64,000 nt of DNA from Bacillota bacterium (GCA_012799605.1 JAAZKX010000046.1:32908-96907), one strand, 5' to 3'; shown: positions 27,185 to 36,045, numbered from the stretch's first letter. Translations and numbers: made by a program. Notes: generated from the letters alone by a model not told the origin.

Positions 27185-27245
27185 AATCTTTGGCGCCGGT
27201 TAAAATATTTTTACTGGGCGAAGAGGATTTCGGCATTCAATTTAG

Positions 27246-27461
<216 letters not shown>

Positions 27462-27476
27462 TCTGCTGAAAAAAGC

Positions 27477-27517
27477 CGGAAAAACAAGAGCGCCGGGGCG
27501 GTCCCGACGCTCTTGTT
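27477..27517 (-). terminator. Terminator of niaX (minus strand), shared with ferredoxin gene
   Basis: A 15-bp stem with one mismatch, 27483-27497 with 27503-27517. The T-run tail is on the minus strand, so it chiefly terminates niaX; it also lies after the ferredoxin gene on the plus strand. Confidence 0.8.
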
Positions 27518-27535
27518 GTGTAATACGGGGGAAAC

Positions 27536-28027
27536 TTAGTGGTGATGGCCGATTGAAATCCCAGCGACTTTTATTCCGGCAGCGATAGCCAGGGCAATGA
27601 GTGCATCAGCTGTATGATGCAGTAATGTTCCAACACCGACTAAGACCCAGGCCTCGTAGGAACTAAATCCGAACGGCAAGACCACTAGCACTTCCCCCAA
27701 CGCGTGAATAGGTGCAGTGGCTAGAAGCGCTGTAGCAAAAGTATGATTCCGCGCTAGGATGGCTCCTACGATACCCACTGCTATGTGGACTGCTGCCCGG
27801 GCCGCTATTACTGGACCTAGTACTACTAAAAAACCAATACTGGATCCAATACCGACCAAGGCGGCTACGCTGGGGCTTACCAGCATGGCTAGCATTACCG
27901 GAACATGGGAAGCTAACGTAGCTGAAAAAGGAGGCAAGTACACTCGCAGATAGTTGCCAAATGCAATGGGTATCAGAAGCGACAAAGCGGTGAGCATAGC
28001 GCCGTAAACTAAATCACGACTTCGCAT
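27536..28027 (-). CDS. niaX: Probable niacin ECF transporter S component NiaX
   Basis: A 163-residue membrane protein with about six hydrophobic helices, beginning RSRDLVYGAMLTALSLLIPIAFG, a typical S-component N-terminus, and ending in a His-rich tail (GISIGHHH). ATG 28027 is six bases after AAAGGTG. Its direct linkage to niaR and the niaR-type operator in its promoter support niacin uptake. The call depends on context more than on a unique motif. Confidence 0.75.
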   Translation of the reverse strand: MRSRDLVYGAMLTALSLLIPIAFGNYLRVYLPPFSATLASHVPVMLAMLVSPSVAALVGIGSSIGFLVVLGPVIAARAAVHIAVGIVGAILARNHTFATALLATAPIHALGEVLVVLPFGFSSYEAWVLVGVGTLLHHTADALIALAIAAGIKVAGISIGHHH

Positions 28028-28062
28028 GGGCATCACCTTTCAATCCATTATCGTCACTAGCT

Positions 28063-28097
28063 ATTGTAGGCCCTTACAGCTGTCTTGTCAAGTGTAA
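28063..28097 (-). promoter_or_regulatory. NiaR operator overlapping the niaX promoter
   Basis: On the minus strand TTGACA (28086-28091), 17-bp spacer, TACAAT (28063-28068). Over the -35 and spacer lies an imperfect palindrome (28074-28097) with outer arms TTACA...TGTAA and inner CTTGACAAGACAG, like NiaR (YrxA) boxes known from Firmicutes. It starts nine bases after the niaR stop, so niaX has its own niacin-responsive promoter. Confidence 0.8.
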
Positions 28098-28105
28098 AGA
28101 ACCTC

Positions 28106-28639
28106 TTATTTGTTACCCCGGTGGCTCGGCAACAGAAGCCCAAGCTGATCCAACCGTCTTTTAGCCTCTTTGATGGCGCCGGGGTAATCGGCTTCCAAGG
28201 TATGAAGGTGAATACCCTCTGTGAGGCTTGATAGTAATTGAGCCGGCTGGTTTTCATAGCGAGCAATAAAATCGTCTACGTCAGCGATATTGTTCAATAA
28301 CAGGAGGCCACGAATTTCACCGTAAAGCGGATGTTCAACGATAACATCCTTTACACGGCAGCCGGCTTCGATCATTGTAGTCAGCTCCAGACGTGTTTGC
28401 TGGGCTGTGTGCTGGCAAGCCAAGCGCTGGACGAACTTGTCTTCAGTACTGGGAATTTCGTACAGATAGCCGCGGGGGGTGGCAATAATAGCAGCCCCTT
28501 GAGCCCGGAGCAAAGCAATATCTTGCACTATCACCTGACGGCTAACCCCAAAATGTTGGGCCAGCTCGGTGCCTGTTGTCGGCTGTTGTCGGCTGCTTAG
28601 TAGTTGCAATATGGCTGTACGGCGGTTATGGCTCATCAT
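28106..28639 (-). CDS. niaR: Niacin-responsive transcriptional repressor NiaR (YrxA)
   Basis: A 177-residue repressor. ATG 28639 (with another ATG three bases later) follows CCGGAGGGAT. The N-terminal helix-turn-helix is RRTAILQLLSSRQQPTTGTELAQHFGVSRQVIVQDI, followed by the 3H ligand-binding domain with its histidines (VEHPLYGEIRG and the EGIHLHTLEA region). It represses NAD synthesis and niacin uptake genes when nicotinic acid is plentiful. niaX lies directly downstream. Confidence 0.9.
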   Translation of the reverse strand: MMSHNRRTAILQLLSSRQQPTTGTELAQHFGVSRQVIVQDIALLRAQGAAIIATPRGYLYEIPSTEDKFVQRLACQHTAQQTRLELTTMIEAGCRVKDVIVEHPLYGEIRGLLLLNNIADVDDFIARYENQPAQLLSSLTEGIHLHTLEADYPGAIKEAKRRLDQLGLLLPSHRGNK

Positions 28640-28813
28640 TATCCCTCCGGCTAAGATGTTCCCTACTAACATATCTGAATCCTTCTAGCAATTTGCCCAT
28701 TTTGCCTAGCGAAGGTGGCAGCTGCCCCCTGGCGGAAAGCGCTCATAAGTAACTTTTCCGTAATATCTTTACTTTATAATCGCTCATGAGACCATCGAGG
28801 GGGGGGAAGAGGC

Positions 28814-30364
28814 GTGGGTCAAAAACTAACGGTAATATTGCTGGTCATTTCGCTGCTCTTTCTGGCCGTAGGCGGGTGTAATTCTGTTGTTGAATCGGTT
28901 GAAGATGAATCTAATAAGCGGTCTTGCCAGGGGGATCCGTCCTATACGGGTAAGCCCAGTGTTGGTGCAGGCAATCAAGATCGAAACAAGGCAGGATCAA
29001 GCCCAGATTTACCCCTGGACATACAAATAGAAACGAAACCAGACCAAACGTGCCTGGGCCCCTTTTTTGGCCTGCTGCCGGAACTCGCTTGGTCACCAGA
29101 TGGAAGGTATTTGGCTGCTTTTGGCGAAAAGAACGGGTACGGGCTCTGGTTATGGGACCAGCAGACCGAGTCTTGCCGGCGGTTAGTCCAGCTGTTAGAC
29201 CGCAGCGGGCAACGGCTTACATCTTTAACCTTTTTCGGTTGGAATCAAGCCGGGCAGGCGTTAATTTACGGCGTTGACGGCATCCAAAGCGAAGGAGAGC
29301 TGTTGGGCAAAAATGGGGTATTAGTCCGCCAGGTTGATTTACAAGGAACAGATGAAGTTTTGGCCTGGCTACCCGGCGAGGGGATGATGATTCACAACTA
29401 TTTATTCGTGCGCGCCAGTGGTTTACTGCTAATACACCGGGGCCGGAATCTATGGGTGGTAGATACTGATGATGGTAGCCACAAACTGGTTAAATCAGAT
29501 TTGCCCACCTGGGATGGACTCTTTGTTGTTACACCATCGCCGGCTGGGGAAAAGGTCGTTTACCCGGATCCTGATATTTCCAAACGGAGGCTCATTATCC
29601 TAGATTTAAAAAGTGGTATAGAAACACCTGTGGGCCTGGCCGGAGAATACTCTTTTTATCCGGTTTGGTCTCCTGACGGGGAAAAAATCGCTTTTCTCAG
29701 TTCGCAGCCCACCTACGATGGCTATGATTTCCAAGTAGGCGAAGACGGTCCTTTGCCGCCTGCCACTCGGCTTGTTATTGCTACTAAAGAAGGACAAATT
29801 CTAACCAAAATTACGCCTCCGCAGCACGAAAAAGCCGGGGCCCCGGTATGGTCTGCCGACAGCAGCCAAGTAGCCTTTTTGACAGCTACTGTTGCTCCGG
29901 GACCGGCCAAATTTCTCGAAGTAACCTGGCGCCGCTTGATTTTAAGCGATGTCAGTGGTCGCATCTGCGATCTAGGTCCTGTAAGCGGCAATTGGTTGAT
30001 TATCGGAGGTTTTTCCCCGGACGGCTCGATACTCCTTTTTGTCTATGGAGAGGGGGGCGATGTGGCAGCAGTGCTGCAAGGCAAGGATCTTAACTTAATT
30101 TTAGCCCGAGATGCCGTCGATGAACCTCTCACGTGGTGGGGACAGAATTTGATTTTGCCGCGCATAGCAGCAAGCGATGGTGATTATCTTAATACACAGT
30201 TGTACTTGGTTGAACCAGCTGGTAAAATGACGAAACTTACAGCCGGACCTGGCTGGAAGAGCGGGCTCCAAATCTCCGCCGAGGACTGGCTGGCCTACAT
30301 CAGCGCTAATAATCAACATTATCCTTACCCGTTGACAGTAGTTATACAGCCATTGCTTGAATAA
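28814..30364 (+). CDS. Lipoprotein with TolB/PD40 beta-propeller repeats
   Basis: A 516-residue secreted lipoprotein. GTG start after GGGGGGGAAGAGG. The lipobox VGGC ends a hydrophobic signal, with the modified Cys at residue 22. After a charged, low-complexity linker come propeller blades with PD40 motifs: LAWSPDGRYLAAFG, PVWSPDGEKIAFLSS, PVWSADSSQVAFLTA and GGFSPDGSILLFV. These fold as a WD40-like propeller, usually for binding proteins or glycans. The target is unknown. Confidence 0.8.
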   Translation: MGQKLTVILLVISLLFLAVGGCNSVVESVEDESNKRSCQGDPSYTGKPSVGAGNQDRNKAGSSPDLPLDIQIETKPDQTCLGPFFGLLPELAWSPDGRYLAAFGEKNGYGLWLWDQQTESCRRLVQLLDRSGQRLTSLTFFGWNQAGQALIYGVDGIQSEGELLGKNGVLVRQVDLQGTDEVLAWLPGEGMMIHNYLFVRASGLLLIHRGRNLWVVDTDDGSHKLVKSDLPTWDGLFVVTPSPAGEKVVYPDPDISKRRLIILDLKSGIETPVGLAGEYSFYPVWSPDGEKIAFLSSQPTYDGYDFQVGEDGPLPPATRLVIATKEGQILTKITPPQHEKAGAPVWSADSSQVAFLTATVAPGPAKFLEVTWRRLILSDVSGRICDLGPVSGNWLIIGGFSPDGSILLFVYGEGGDVAAVLQGKDLNLILARDAVDEPLTWWGQNLILPRIAASDGDYLNTQLYLVEPAGKMTKLTAGPGWKSGLQISAEDWLAYISANNQHYPYPLTVVIQPLLE

Positions 30365-30402
30365 ATGGCATTAACGGAAACCGGGACGAGGAGGATACGA
30401 GT

Positions 30403-31098
30403 TTGTTTGAAGCTTTAAAACCATTGTGGGAAACTGCTAAAAATGTTCTGCCGATCGTATTTTTTATGGTGGCCTTTCAACTACTAGTACTTAAGCAAAC
30501 TCCTGCAGGCTCTAAACAGATTTTGGCAGGATTGGTACTGAGTATTTTGGGTTTACATTTTTTTCTCAAGGGAATTTCTTTAAGCTTGTTGCCGTTGGGG
30601 AACTCCATCGGCCGTGACTTGGTTTTGTTAGATAATAAATACATTATTGTAGCCTTTGCATTTATACTGGGCTACTTTGCTACTTTGGTCGAACCAGCTT
30701 TGAGGGTGCTGGCCTTGGAGGTCGAAGAGGTGTCGGTGGGCGCTATACCCAACAAAATTTTGATTCATACAGTTGCAATAGGGTTTGGTGCTGGCATGGC
30801 CCTGGGCATTTTTAAAATACTAAATAATATTCCTACGCCGAAAATCGTTACCCCGATATTGGTCCTAGCTTTGATTCTGGCTCAGTTTGCGCCAGATGAA
30901 TTTGTGGCCATAGCCATGGATTCAGCCAGTGCTACCACCGGGCCGGTGAATATCCCGCTAAATGTAGCTTTGGCCCTAGGCCTTACGAAAATACTAGGGC
31001 TGACTGACCCGCTGTTGAATGGGTTTGGTATTGTTGGCCTCACCTCGCTAGGGGCTGTGATATCGGTGCTATCTTTGGGGATTATTAACAAATTATGA
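30403..31098 (+). CDS. DUF1538 membrane protein (single-domain, UmpA/UmpB-like)
   Basis: A 231-residue membrane protein with about seven hydrophobic segments. TTG start after GAGGAGGA. It matches DUF1538 in overall pattern (NVLPIVFFMVAFQLLVLKQ, GYFATLVEPALRVLALEVEEVS, TTGPVNIPLNVALALGL). Members of this family have been reported as a two-subunit Na+/H+ antiporter (UmpAB), and often occur as adjacent pairs or a fusion; here only one copy is present. It is closely followed by a P-II-like gene. Confidence 0.75.
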   Translation: MFEALKPLWETAKNVLPIVFFMVAFQLLVLKQTPAGSKQILAGLVLSILGLHFFLKGISLSLLPLGNSIGRDLVLLDNKYIIVAFAFILGYFATLVEPALRVLALEVEEVSVGAIPNKILIHTVAIGFGAGMALGIFKILNNIPTPKIVTPILVLALILAQFAPDEFVAIAMDSASATTGPVNIPLNVALALGLTKILGLTDPLLNGFGIVGLTSLGAVISVLSLGIINKL

Positions 31099-31112
31099 GG
31101 GGGGAGGCTAGT

Positions 31113-31427
31113 ATGAACTATTTGGCTATTGTAGCAATTGTGGAACGGGGGAAAGCCGATGATATTGTGGCCCGGGCAAAAAAGGCCGGGGCTCGGGGAG
31201 CGACTATTTTATACGGGCGTGGGACAGGCGAGCACGAAAGCCGTAAATTCCTCAAAATTAATATTGAATCCTCGAAAGAAATAATAATTATTATCGCCGA
31301 CCAGAATAGCTATACCCCTATTTACAATCTTATTGTCCAAGCTGGAAACATTAATCAGCCGGGGGCGGGCATTATTTTCACTGTACCGGTAGCGAACTTA
31401 ATGGGAGTTGAGCATCACAAGGTTTAG
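31113..31427 (+). CDS. P-II-family signalling protein, divergent
   Basis: A 104-residue GlnB-fold protein. ATG 31113 follows GGGGGGAGG. The opening YLAIVAIVERGKADDIVARAKKAGARGATILYGRG fits the P-II fold, but the T-loop is short and lacks the uridylylated Tyr context of GlnB/GlnK. Its tight linkage to DUF1538 suggests it regulates that transporter, in the manner that GlnK controls AmtB; this is inference. Confidence 0.8.
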   Translation: MNYLAIVAIVERGKADDIVARAKKAGARGATILYGRGTGEHESRKFLKINIESSKEIIIIIADQNSYTPIYNLIVQAGNINQPGAGIIFTVPVANLMGVEHHKV

Positions 31428-31477
31428 CCCTGTAACATGGTAGGTAGGTGATAGCTTCATCGTGAGGGGGATAAGAT

Positions 31478-31918
31478 ATGCAAAGAACACGATCCGGTGA
31501 GGCAGCTAGAGCGGCGATCAAGATGGCATTATCACGAAACCGGGCCGATGAACAGCAGCTTAAAAAAGCTTTTCAGGCTGTTGGTATTATGGCAGCTGCA
31601 GTAGACCATGGCGGCGATTTTATTTCCTCAGTAAAAAAAGTGATCGAGCGAGCAGTGGTGGCCGCTAAACGGGAGGGGCTTATCGCCGAAGAAGAAGGGG
31701 CTGAAGGCGGAGTGGCCGGAGCAGCGCGGGAAGCCTTGTCCCAAATAATGCCCAAGGCCTTAGGCCTTAATATGGGCGGGAAAATTGGTATTGCTCGTTA
31801 TGATGAACATATTGTAGTGGTGATTTTCTGCAGTATTGGATTGCTTCATTTAAATGAAGTTGCTTTCGGTCTTGGGCACAGGGCAGTAGTATCCCTGGCA
31901 AAAAACAACTGCGGTTAA
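31478..31918 (+). CDS. HutP-family RNA-binding antiterminator homologue
   Basis: A 146-residue protein resembling HutP. The ERAVVAAKREGLI segment, EALSQIMPKALGLNMGGKIGIARYDEHIVVVIF and the conserved LLHLNEVAFGLGHRAVVSLA match the family's histidine- and metal-binding core. HutP binds an RNA leader in the presence of histidine to allow hut operon transcription, but no hut genes are in this window. Its RNA target here is unknown; it is the last gene before a terminator. Confidence 0.8.
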   Translation: MQRTRSGEAARAAIKMALSRNRADEQQLKKAFQAVGIMAAAVDHGGDFISSVKKVIERAVVAAKREGLIAEEEGAEGGVAGAAREALSQIMPKALGLNMGGKIGIARYDEHIVVVIFCSIGLLHLNEVAFGLGHRAVVSLAKNNCG

Positions 31919-31949
31919 GCTGATATTAGATCCATGAGCTGATATTAGA
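31918..31949 (+). repeat. Short direct repeat after the HutP gene
   Basis: AGCTGATATTAGA occurs at 31918-31930 and 31937-31949, period 19, between the stop codon and the terminator. It may be a binding site or a chance duplication. Confidence 0.6.
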
Positions 31950-31963
31950 CCCGATAGCATCAA

Positions 31964-31995
31964 ATTAAAGGCCTTTATGGCCTTTAATTTTTTTT
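31964..31995 (+). terminator. Terminator before mraZ
   Basis: Stem AATTAAAGGCC/GGCCTTTAATT with a 5-nt loop, followed by eight T. Ends the DUF1538/P-II/HutP transcript. Confidence 0.9.
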
Positions 31996-32002
31996 AAGCA
32001 GG

Positions 32003-32027
32003 ATATTCGCCCTGGGAGGGCGAATAT
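32003..32027. other. Perfect 11-bp inverted repeat upstream of mraZ
   Basis: ATATTCGCCCT (32003-32013), 3-nt loop GGG, and its exact complement (32017-32027). It follows the terminator by only seven bases and precedes the MraZ repeats. Either a second terminator (weak ATTTT tail) or a regulatory element of the division cluster. Confidence 0.6.
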
Positions 32028-32032
32028 ATTTT

Positions 32033-32082
32033 GTGGTAACAAGTGGTGAAAAGTGGGGATTTGCTCCAATCAGTGGGGTGAA
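32033..32082 (+). promoter_or_regulatory. MraZ-binding repeats
   Basis: Three direct repeats of GTGGT/GTGGT/GTGGG at 32033, 32043 and 32053, spaced exactly 10 bp, as in known MraZ operators. A fourth GTGGG at 32073 keeps the 10-bp phase after one missing unit and overlaps the mraZ Shine-Dalgarno. Confidence 0.75.
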
Positions 32083-32086
32083 GATA

Positions 32087-32518
32087 ATGTTCATGGGGGA
32101 ATACCAGCACGCCTTGGATAGTAAGGGACGCCTTTTTATTCCAGTTAAGCTGCGTGATGATTTGGGCGAACGCTTTATCATCACACGCGGGCTTGACCAG
32201 TGCTTGTTTGTCTACCCCCTCAGTGAATGGACTCGGCTGGAGCACAAGCTAAAAAACCTGCCCTTAAGTAAAGGCGAGGCCCGGGCCTTTGTCCGTTTCT
32301 TTTTCGCCGGGGCAATCGATTGTGAACTTGATAAACAAGGTCGTGTTTTGGTGCCGCCTTACCTACGAGCATATGCCAATATTGAACGCGAGGCGGTAAT
32401 ATTGGGGGTATCGAACCGGGTGGAGATTTGGGATCAATCAACTTGGGAAGACTACAGCAGCCAGGTGAGCGCCAATTATGCCAAACTGGCGGAAAAGATG
32501 GTCGACTTCGGCCTCTAG
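32087..32518 (+). CDS. mraZ: Transcriptional regulator MraZ
   Basis: A 143-residue protein with two AbrB-like SpoVT domains, giving a ring-forming DNA-binding repressor of the division cluster. ATG 32087 after GGGGTGAAG gives MFMGEYQHALDSKGRLFIP. The duplicated DXXGR motifs are DSKGRLFIP and DKQGRVLVP. Negative autoregulation is expected from the repeats just upstream. Confidence 0.96.
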   Translation: MFMGEYQHALDSKGRLFIPVKLRDDLGERFIITRGLDQCLFVYPLSEWTRLEHKLKNLPLSKGEARAFVRFFFAGAIDCELDKQGRVLVPPYLRAYANIEREAVILGVSNRVEIWDQSTWEDYSSQVSANYAKLAEKMVDFGL

Positions 32519-32528
32519 GAGGTAATCT

Positions 32529-33419
32529 ATGTCTTTTGTGCATGAACCGGTGTTGGTTCAACAGGTTTTGTCTTATCTTGTCCATGAACCGGAAGGGGTT
32601 TATATCGATTGCACAGTTGGGGGAGGCGGACATGCCGGAGCGATATTGGATCTGCTGGCACCGAATGGTTTTTTACTGGGGATAGACGCAGACCAGGATG
32701 CGCTGGCGGCTACTGCAGCCCGCCTTCGGGTCTATGGTGAACGAGTGCGGCTGGTCAAAAATAATTTCCGTTATTTGGATGAAATATGGCATGATTCCGG
32801 TTGGCCGGCGCCGCAGGGAATATTGTTTGATCTAGGCGTATCATCCCCGCAGCTGGATCAAAAAGAGCGCGGCTTTTCTTATCATGAAGATGCCCCGTTA
32901 GATATGCGTATGGATGGCGAGCAACCGGTTACGGCCGCAACTCTCGTTAATAATTTAACGGAAAGAGAGTTGGCACACATTATAAGAAAATATGGGGAGG
33001 AACGTTGGTCTGCCCGTATTGCTCAATTCATTGTTCAACACCGACAACGGGAACCGATCAATACCACGCTCCAGCTGGTAGATGTAATCAAGGCGGCCAT
33101 TCCAGTAGCAGCCAGAAGGCGGGGGCCCCATCCTGCCCGGCGAACTTTTCAAGCCTTGCGAATTGCGGTCAATGATGAGCTGAGGGCATTAGATGAAGCC
33201 CTACAGGCGGCGAAACGAATTTTGGCTAGCGGCGGCCGGTTGTGTGTTATTTCTTTCCACTCACTGGAAGATAGAATCGTAAAACATACTTTTCGTGCTT
33301 GGGCCAGGCAGGGCAAAGTTACCATTTTAACCAAAAAGCCGGTTACACCGGCTCAAGCTGAAATTGAGGTAAACCCACGATCGCGAAGTGCTAAATTACG
33401 AGCGGTAGAAAGGTCTTAG
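32529..33419 (+). CDS. rsmH: 16S rRNA (cytosine-1402 N4) methyltransferase
   Basis: A 296-residue class I methyltransferase modifying C1402 in the ribosomal P site. VHEPVLVQQVLSYL, DCTVGGGGHAGAIL (SAM motif I), GILFDLGVSSPQLD, PLDMRMD, RRTFQALRIAVNDEL and CVISFHSLEDRIVK are standard. ATG after TCTAGGAGGTAATCT, ten bases after mraZ. Confidence 0.97.
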   Translation: MSFVHEPVLVQQVLSYLVHEPEGVYIDCTVGGGGHAGAILDLLAPNGFLLGIDADQDALAATAARLRVYGERVRLVKNNFRYLDEIWHDSGWPAPQGILFDLGVSSPQLDQKERGFSYHEDAPLDMRMDGEQPVTAATLVNNLTERELAHIIRKYGEERWSARIAQFIVQHRQREPINTTLQLVDVIKAAIPVAARRRGPHPARRTFQALRIAVNDELRALDEALQAAKRILASGGRLCVISFHSLEDRIVKHTFRAWARQGKVTILTKKPVTPAQAEIEVNPRSRSAKLRAVERS

Positions 33420-33446
33420 TTCTTAGGTTAAGAGGGGGCGCATAAA

Positions 33447-33950
33447 GTGGTAAGGGAAATAGAGGCAGCGCGTCACCTTCCAAGGCCGGATGAAAGGGCA
33501 AATAAAAAGCCGGTTAAAAATCACCCTCGGCGGCAGCAGAAAAGCGTTGCTTTGACGGCTTATAGTTTGTTCGTGGCCCTAACTGTGGGGCTAGTCCTGC
33601 TTTATATAGCTCAATATGCTTATGTGGCAAAACTTAGTCTGTCTTTAGCTCAGGCTCAGAAACAATTAGGGCAAATACAGCTGATGAATGAACAGCTGGA
33701 GCGACAGGCTTCAAAACTAAGATCCCTGCGCCGGGTGGAAGAAGAAGCTATCAACCGGTTAGGGATGGAAAAACCGCGCACCATACGTACGGTAAAAGCC
33801 CAGCTGGAACCCAATCAGGAACTGGCGTTGGCAGCTGAGCCATTACAAGTAAAGGAAGTTAGCAACCATGAAAACCGTCTTTGGGGTTTTTTAAACTGGG
33901 CGCGCGGACTTAAAAAGGCTTCTGCTTCCGGGATTAAACAGAATCACTGA
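33447..33950 (+). CDS. ftsL: Cell division protein FtsL
   Basis: A 167-residue bitopic protein. GTG start after AGAGGGGGCG. A basic cytoplasmic tail precedes one membrane segment (residues about 34-58), followed by a coiled-coil heptad stretch (LSLSLAQAQKQLGQIQLMNEQLERQASKLRSLRRVEEEAINRLGM). Position between rsmH and the PBP gene identifies it, since FtsL is poorly conserved. It forms the divisome complex with FtsQ and DivIC. Confidence 0.88.
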   Translation: MVREIEAARHLPRPDERANKKPVKNHPRRQQKSVALTAYSLFVALTVGLVLLYIAQYAYVAKLSLSLAQAQKQLGQIQLMNEQLERQASKLRSLRRVEEEAINRLGMEKPRTIRTVKAQLEPNQELALAAEPLQVKEVSNHENRLWGFLNWARGLKKASASGIKQNH

Positions 33951-33960
33951 AGGTTGGTGT

Positions 33961-36045
33961 ATGGGCTTGAAGCACACGCTTACGGCAATGCGTAAGCGCA
34001 TTGCGCTATTTTTACTGCTCATAATTTTTTGCTCCTGCGGGCTGGGTGCCCGCCTTTTCTACCTTCAGATTTTGAGGTCTGAAGAATATCGTTCAGCTGC
34101 ATTAACGCAACGGTTGCATGAAATAGAAATCCAACCTAAACGGGGTGTAATAACCGATCGTAACGGGAAAAAGCTGGCAATCAATATCAGTTTGGACAGT
34201 GTGGTGGTGAATCCGCGCCAGATTAAAAACCCGAGTGAAGCAGCTACGGTTTTAGCCGAAACCCTTGGTTTGCCCCTCGACCAGGTAGAGGAGAAACTTA
34301 CCAGCGATACTTTATTTGAATACGTGGCCCGTAAAATTGAATCGGAAAAATCAAAAGCTGTGCGGGCGTTGAAGTTGGACGGGGTTTATTTGGTGGAAGA
34401 AAGCAGCCGCTTTTATCCCAATGGTAACCTAGCCGCCCATATTTTAGGTTTCGCTGGTATTGATAACCAAGGTTTGGAAGGGCTGGAGCTCGTTTATGAC
34501 CGAGAACTGCGTGGTACCATGGGCAGGTTTTTAGGAGAAACCGATGCCATTAACCGGGAAATTCCCGGTGGTGAAAAGCAGTACCTCCCATCTGAAGACG
34601 GCCATAATCTAGTACTTACTATTGATGAAGTGCTGCAGCATATTACCGAACGGGAACTAGACCGCTTGATGGAAGAAACAAAAGCCCAAGGAGCAATAGC
34701 GGTCATATCTAACCCTAATACCGGCGAAATTTTAGCGCTCGCCAACCGCCCTACTTTTGATTTAAACGACCCTTTGGCAGTGCCTGATGCAAACCGGCGG
34801 AATTTAGCCGTGTGGTATAATTATGAGCCGGGGTCTACTTTTAAAATTGTTACTGCAGCTGCTGCTCTGGAAGAAAAAGCGGTACAGCCAAACGATGGCT
34901 TTTATTGCCGTGGCAGCATGCAGGTAGCAGGTCATAATATCGCCTGCGTCACGGCCCACGGTAGCCAGACTTTTGCCGAGGTGGTCAAAAATTCCTGTAA
35001 TGTGGGCTTTATGACTATTGGTATGCGATTATCCCGGGAAACTTTTTACCAATATATAGCCGATTTTGGCTTCGGGACGACTCTAGGTTCTGAGCTTCCG
35101 GGGGAAGCAGATGGAATCTTGCTGCCGGTGGCCGATGTAGGCCCGGTAGAGCATGCAAATATTTCCTTCGGCCAAGGCATTGCTGTAACTCCGCTGCAAA
35201 TGGTAGCTATGACCGGGGCGATAGCTAACGGCGGCTTGTTGATGAAACCTCAGATTGTACGTGAAATACAGGCTGCTGATGGCACCACTAGCCAGCCTTT
35301 TACTCCACAAGTTTTACGTCAGGTGGTGTCTACCGAGACTGCTTCCCAGCTCTGCCAGCTGCTCGAGGCAGTAGTGGCCGATGGAACCGGTCGTGCCGCC
35401 CAGGTGCCCGGTTATCGTCTGGCCGGGAAAACTGGTACAGCCCAAAAAATTGTTGACGGGCGTTATGTATCGGATAAGCACGTGGCCTCATTCATAGGTT
35501 TTGGGCCGGTTGAAGATCCTCAGATGGTAATTTTAGTGGTGGTAGATGAACCTCAAGGTGCTTATTACGGCGGGGTCGTTGCCGCCCCTGCGTTCAAGCG
35601 TTTGATGGAAGATTCTTTGCGCTATTTATCTATTCCCCCGGCTGAGATAACTGAAGAGGAAGCTATGGAGGAGAAGGTGCAGGCACCAGCAGTGTTAAAT
35701 TTGCCTCTCGAGGAAGCGGGAAAGCTTTTGGCTGAACAAGGGTTTTCGTACCGGGTAGAGGGCGAAGGAACTACTGTCATTGATCAAACGCCGCCGCCGG
35801 GTACAACAGTTACGACGGATACAAAAATTATTCTGATCTGTGGTGAAAGGAAACCGGCGCCAGGGTTAGTTACTGTACCCAATTTAGCTGGCCAAACCAT
35901 GCGGCAAGCTGCCCAAAGTTTAGCCGAAATGGGGCTGACTCTAAAACCGATAGGTACCGGATTAGCCGTAAGGCAGGATCCCTTGGCTTGTAGTCAGGTT
36001 CCGATTGGGAGCATGATTGTAGTTGAGTTTGAGCCGCCCAACTAG
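33961..36045 (+). CDS. Class B penicillin-binding protein (FtsI/SpoVD type) with PASTA repeats
   Basis: A 694-residue transpeptidase. One N-terminal membrane anchor, a PBP dimerisation domain, then the transpeptidase with EPGSTFKIV (SXXK), VVKNSCNVG (SXN) and GKTGTAQ (KTG). Two PASTA domains form the C-terminus (near APAVLNLPLEEAGKLLAEQG and VTVPNLAGQTMRQAAQSLAEMG). Position in the mra cluster fits either FtsI/Pbp2B or SpoVD; with only one such gene here, the assignment between septation and spore-cortex roles is open. Confidence 0.92.
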   Translation: MGLKHTLTAMRKRIALFLLLIIFCSCGLGARLFYLQILRSEEYRSAALTQRLHEIEIQPKRGVITDRNGKKLAINISLDSVVVNPRQIKNPSEAATVLAETLGLPLDQVEEKLTSDTLFEYVARKIESEKSKAVRALKLDGVYLVEESSRFYPNGNLAAHILGFAGIDNQGLEGLELVYDRELRGTMGRFLGETDAINREIPGGEKQYLPSEDGHNLVLTIDEVLQHITERELDRLMEETKAQGAIAVISNPNTGEILALANRPTFDLNDPLAVPDANRRNLAVWYNYEPGSTFKIVTAAAALEEKAVQPNDGFYCRGSMQVAGHNIACVTAHGSQTFAEVVKNSCNVGFMTIGMRLSRETFYQYIADFGFGTTLGSELPGEADGILLPVADVGPVEHANISFGQGIAVTPLQMVAMTGAIANGGLLMKPQIVREIQAADGTTSQPFTPQVLRQVVSTETASQLCQLLEAVVADGTGRAAQVPGYRLAGKTGTAQKIVDGRYVSDKHVASFIGFGPVEDPQMVILVVVDEPQGAYYGGVVAAPAFKRLMEDSLRYLSIPPAEITEEEAMEEKVQAPAVLNLPLEEAGKLLAEQGFSYRVEGEGTTVIDQTPPPGTTVTTDTKIILICGERKPAPGLVTVPNLAGQTMRQAAQSLAEMGLTLKPIGTGLAVRQDPLACSQVPIGSMIVVEFEPPN

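Noticed and set aside
31918..31949. Two AGCTGATATTAGA copies as a CRISPR-like or regulatory array
   Set aside because: Only two 13-bp units with a 6-bp spacer after a stop codon; kept as a simple repeat, not as an array.
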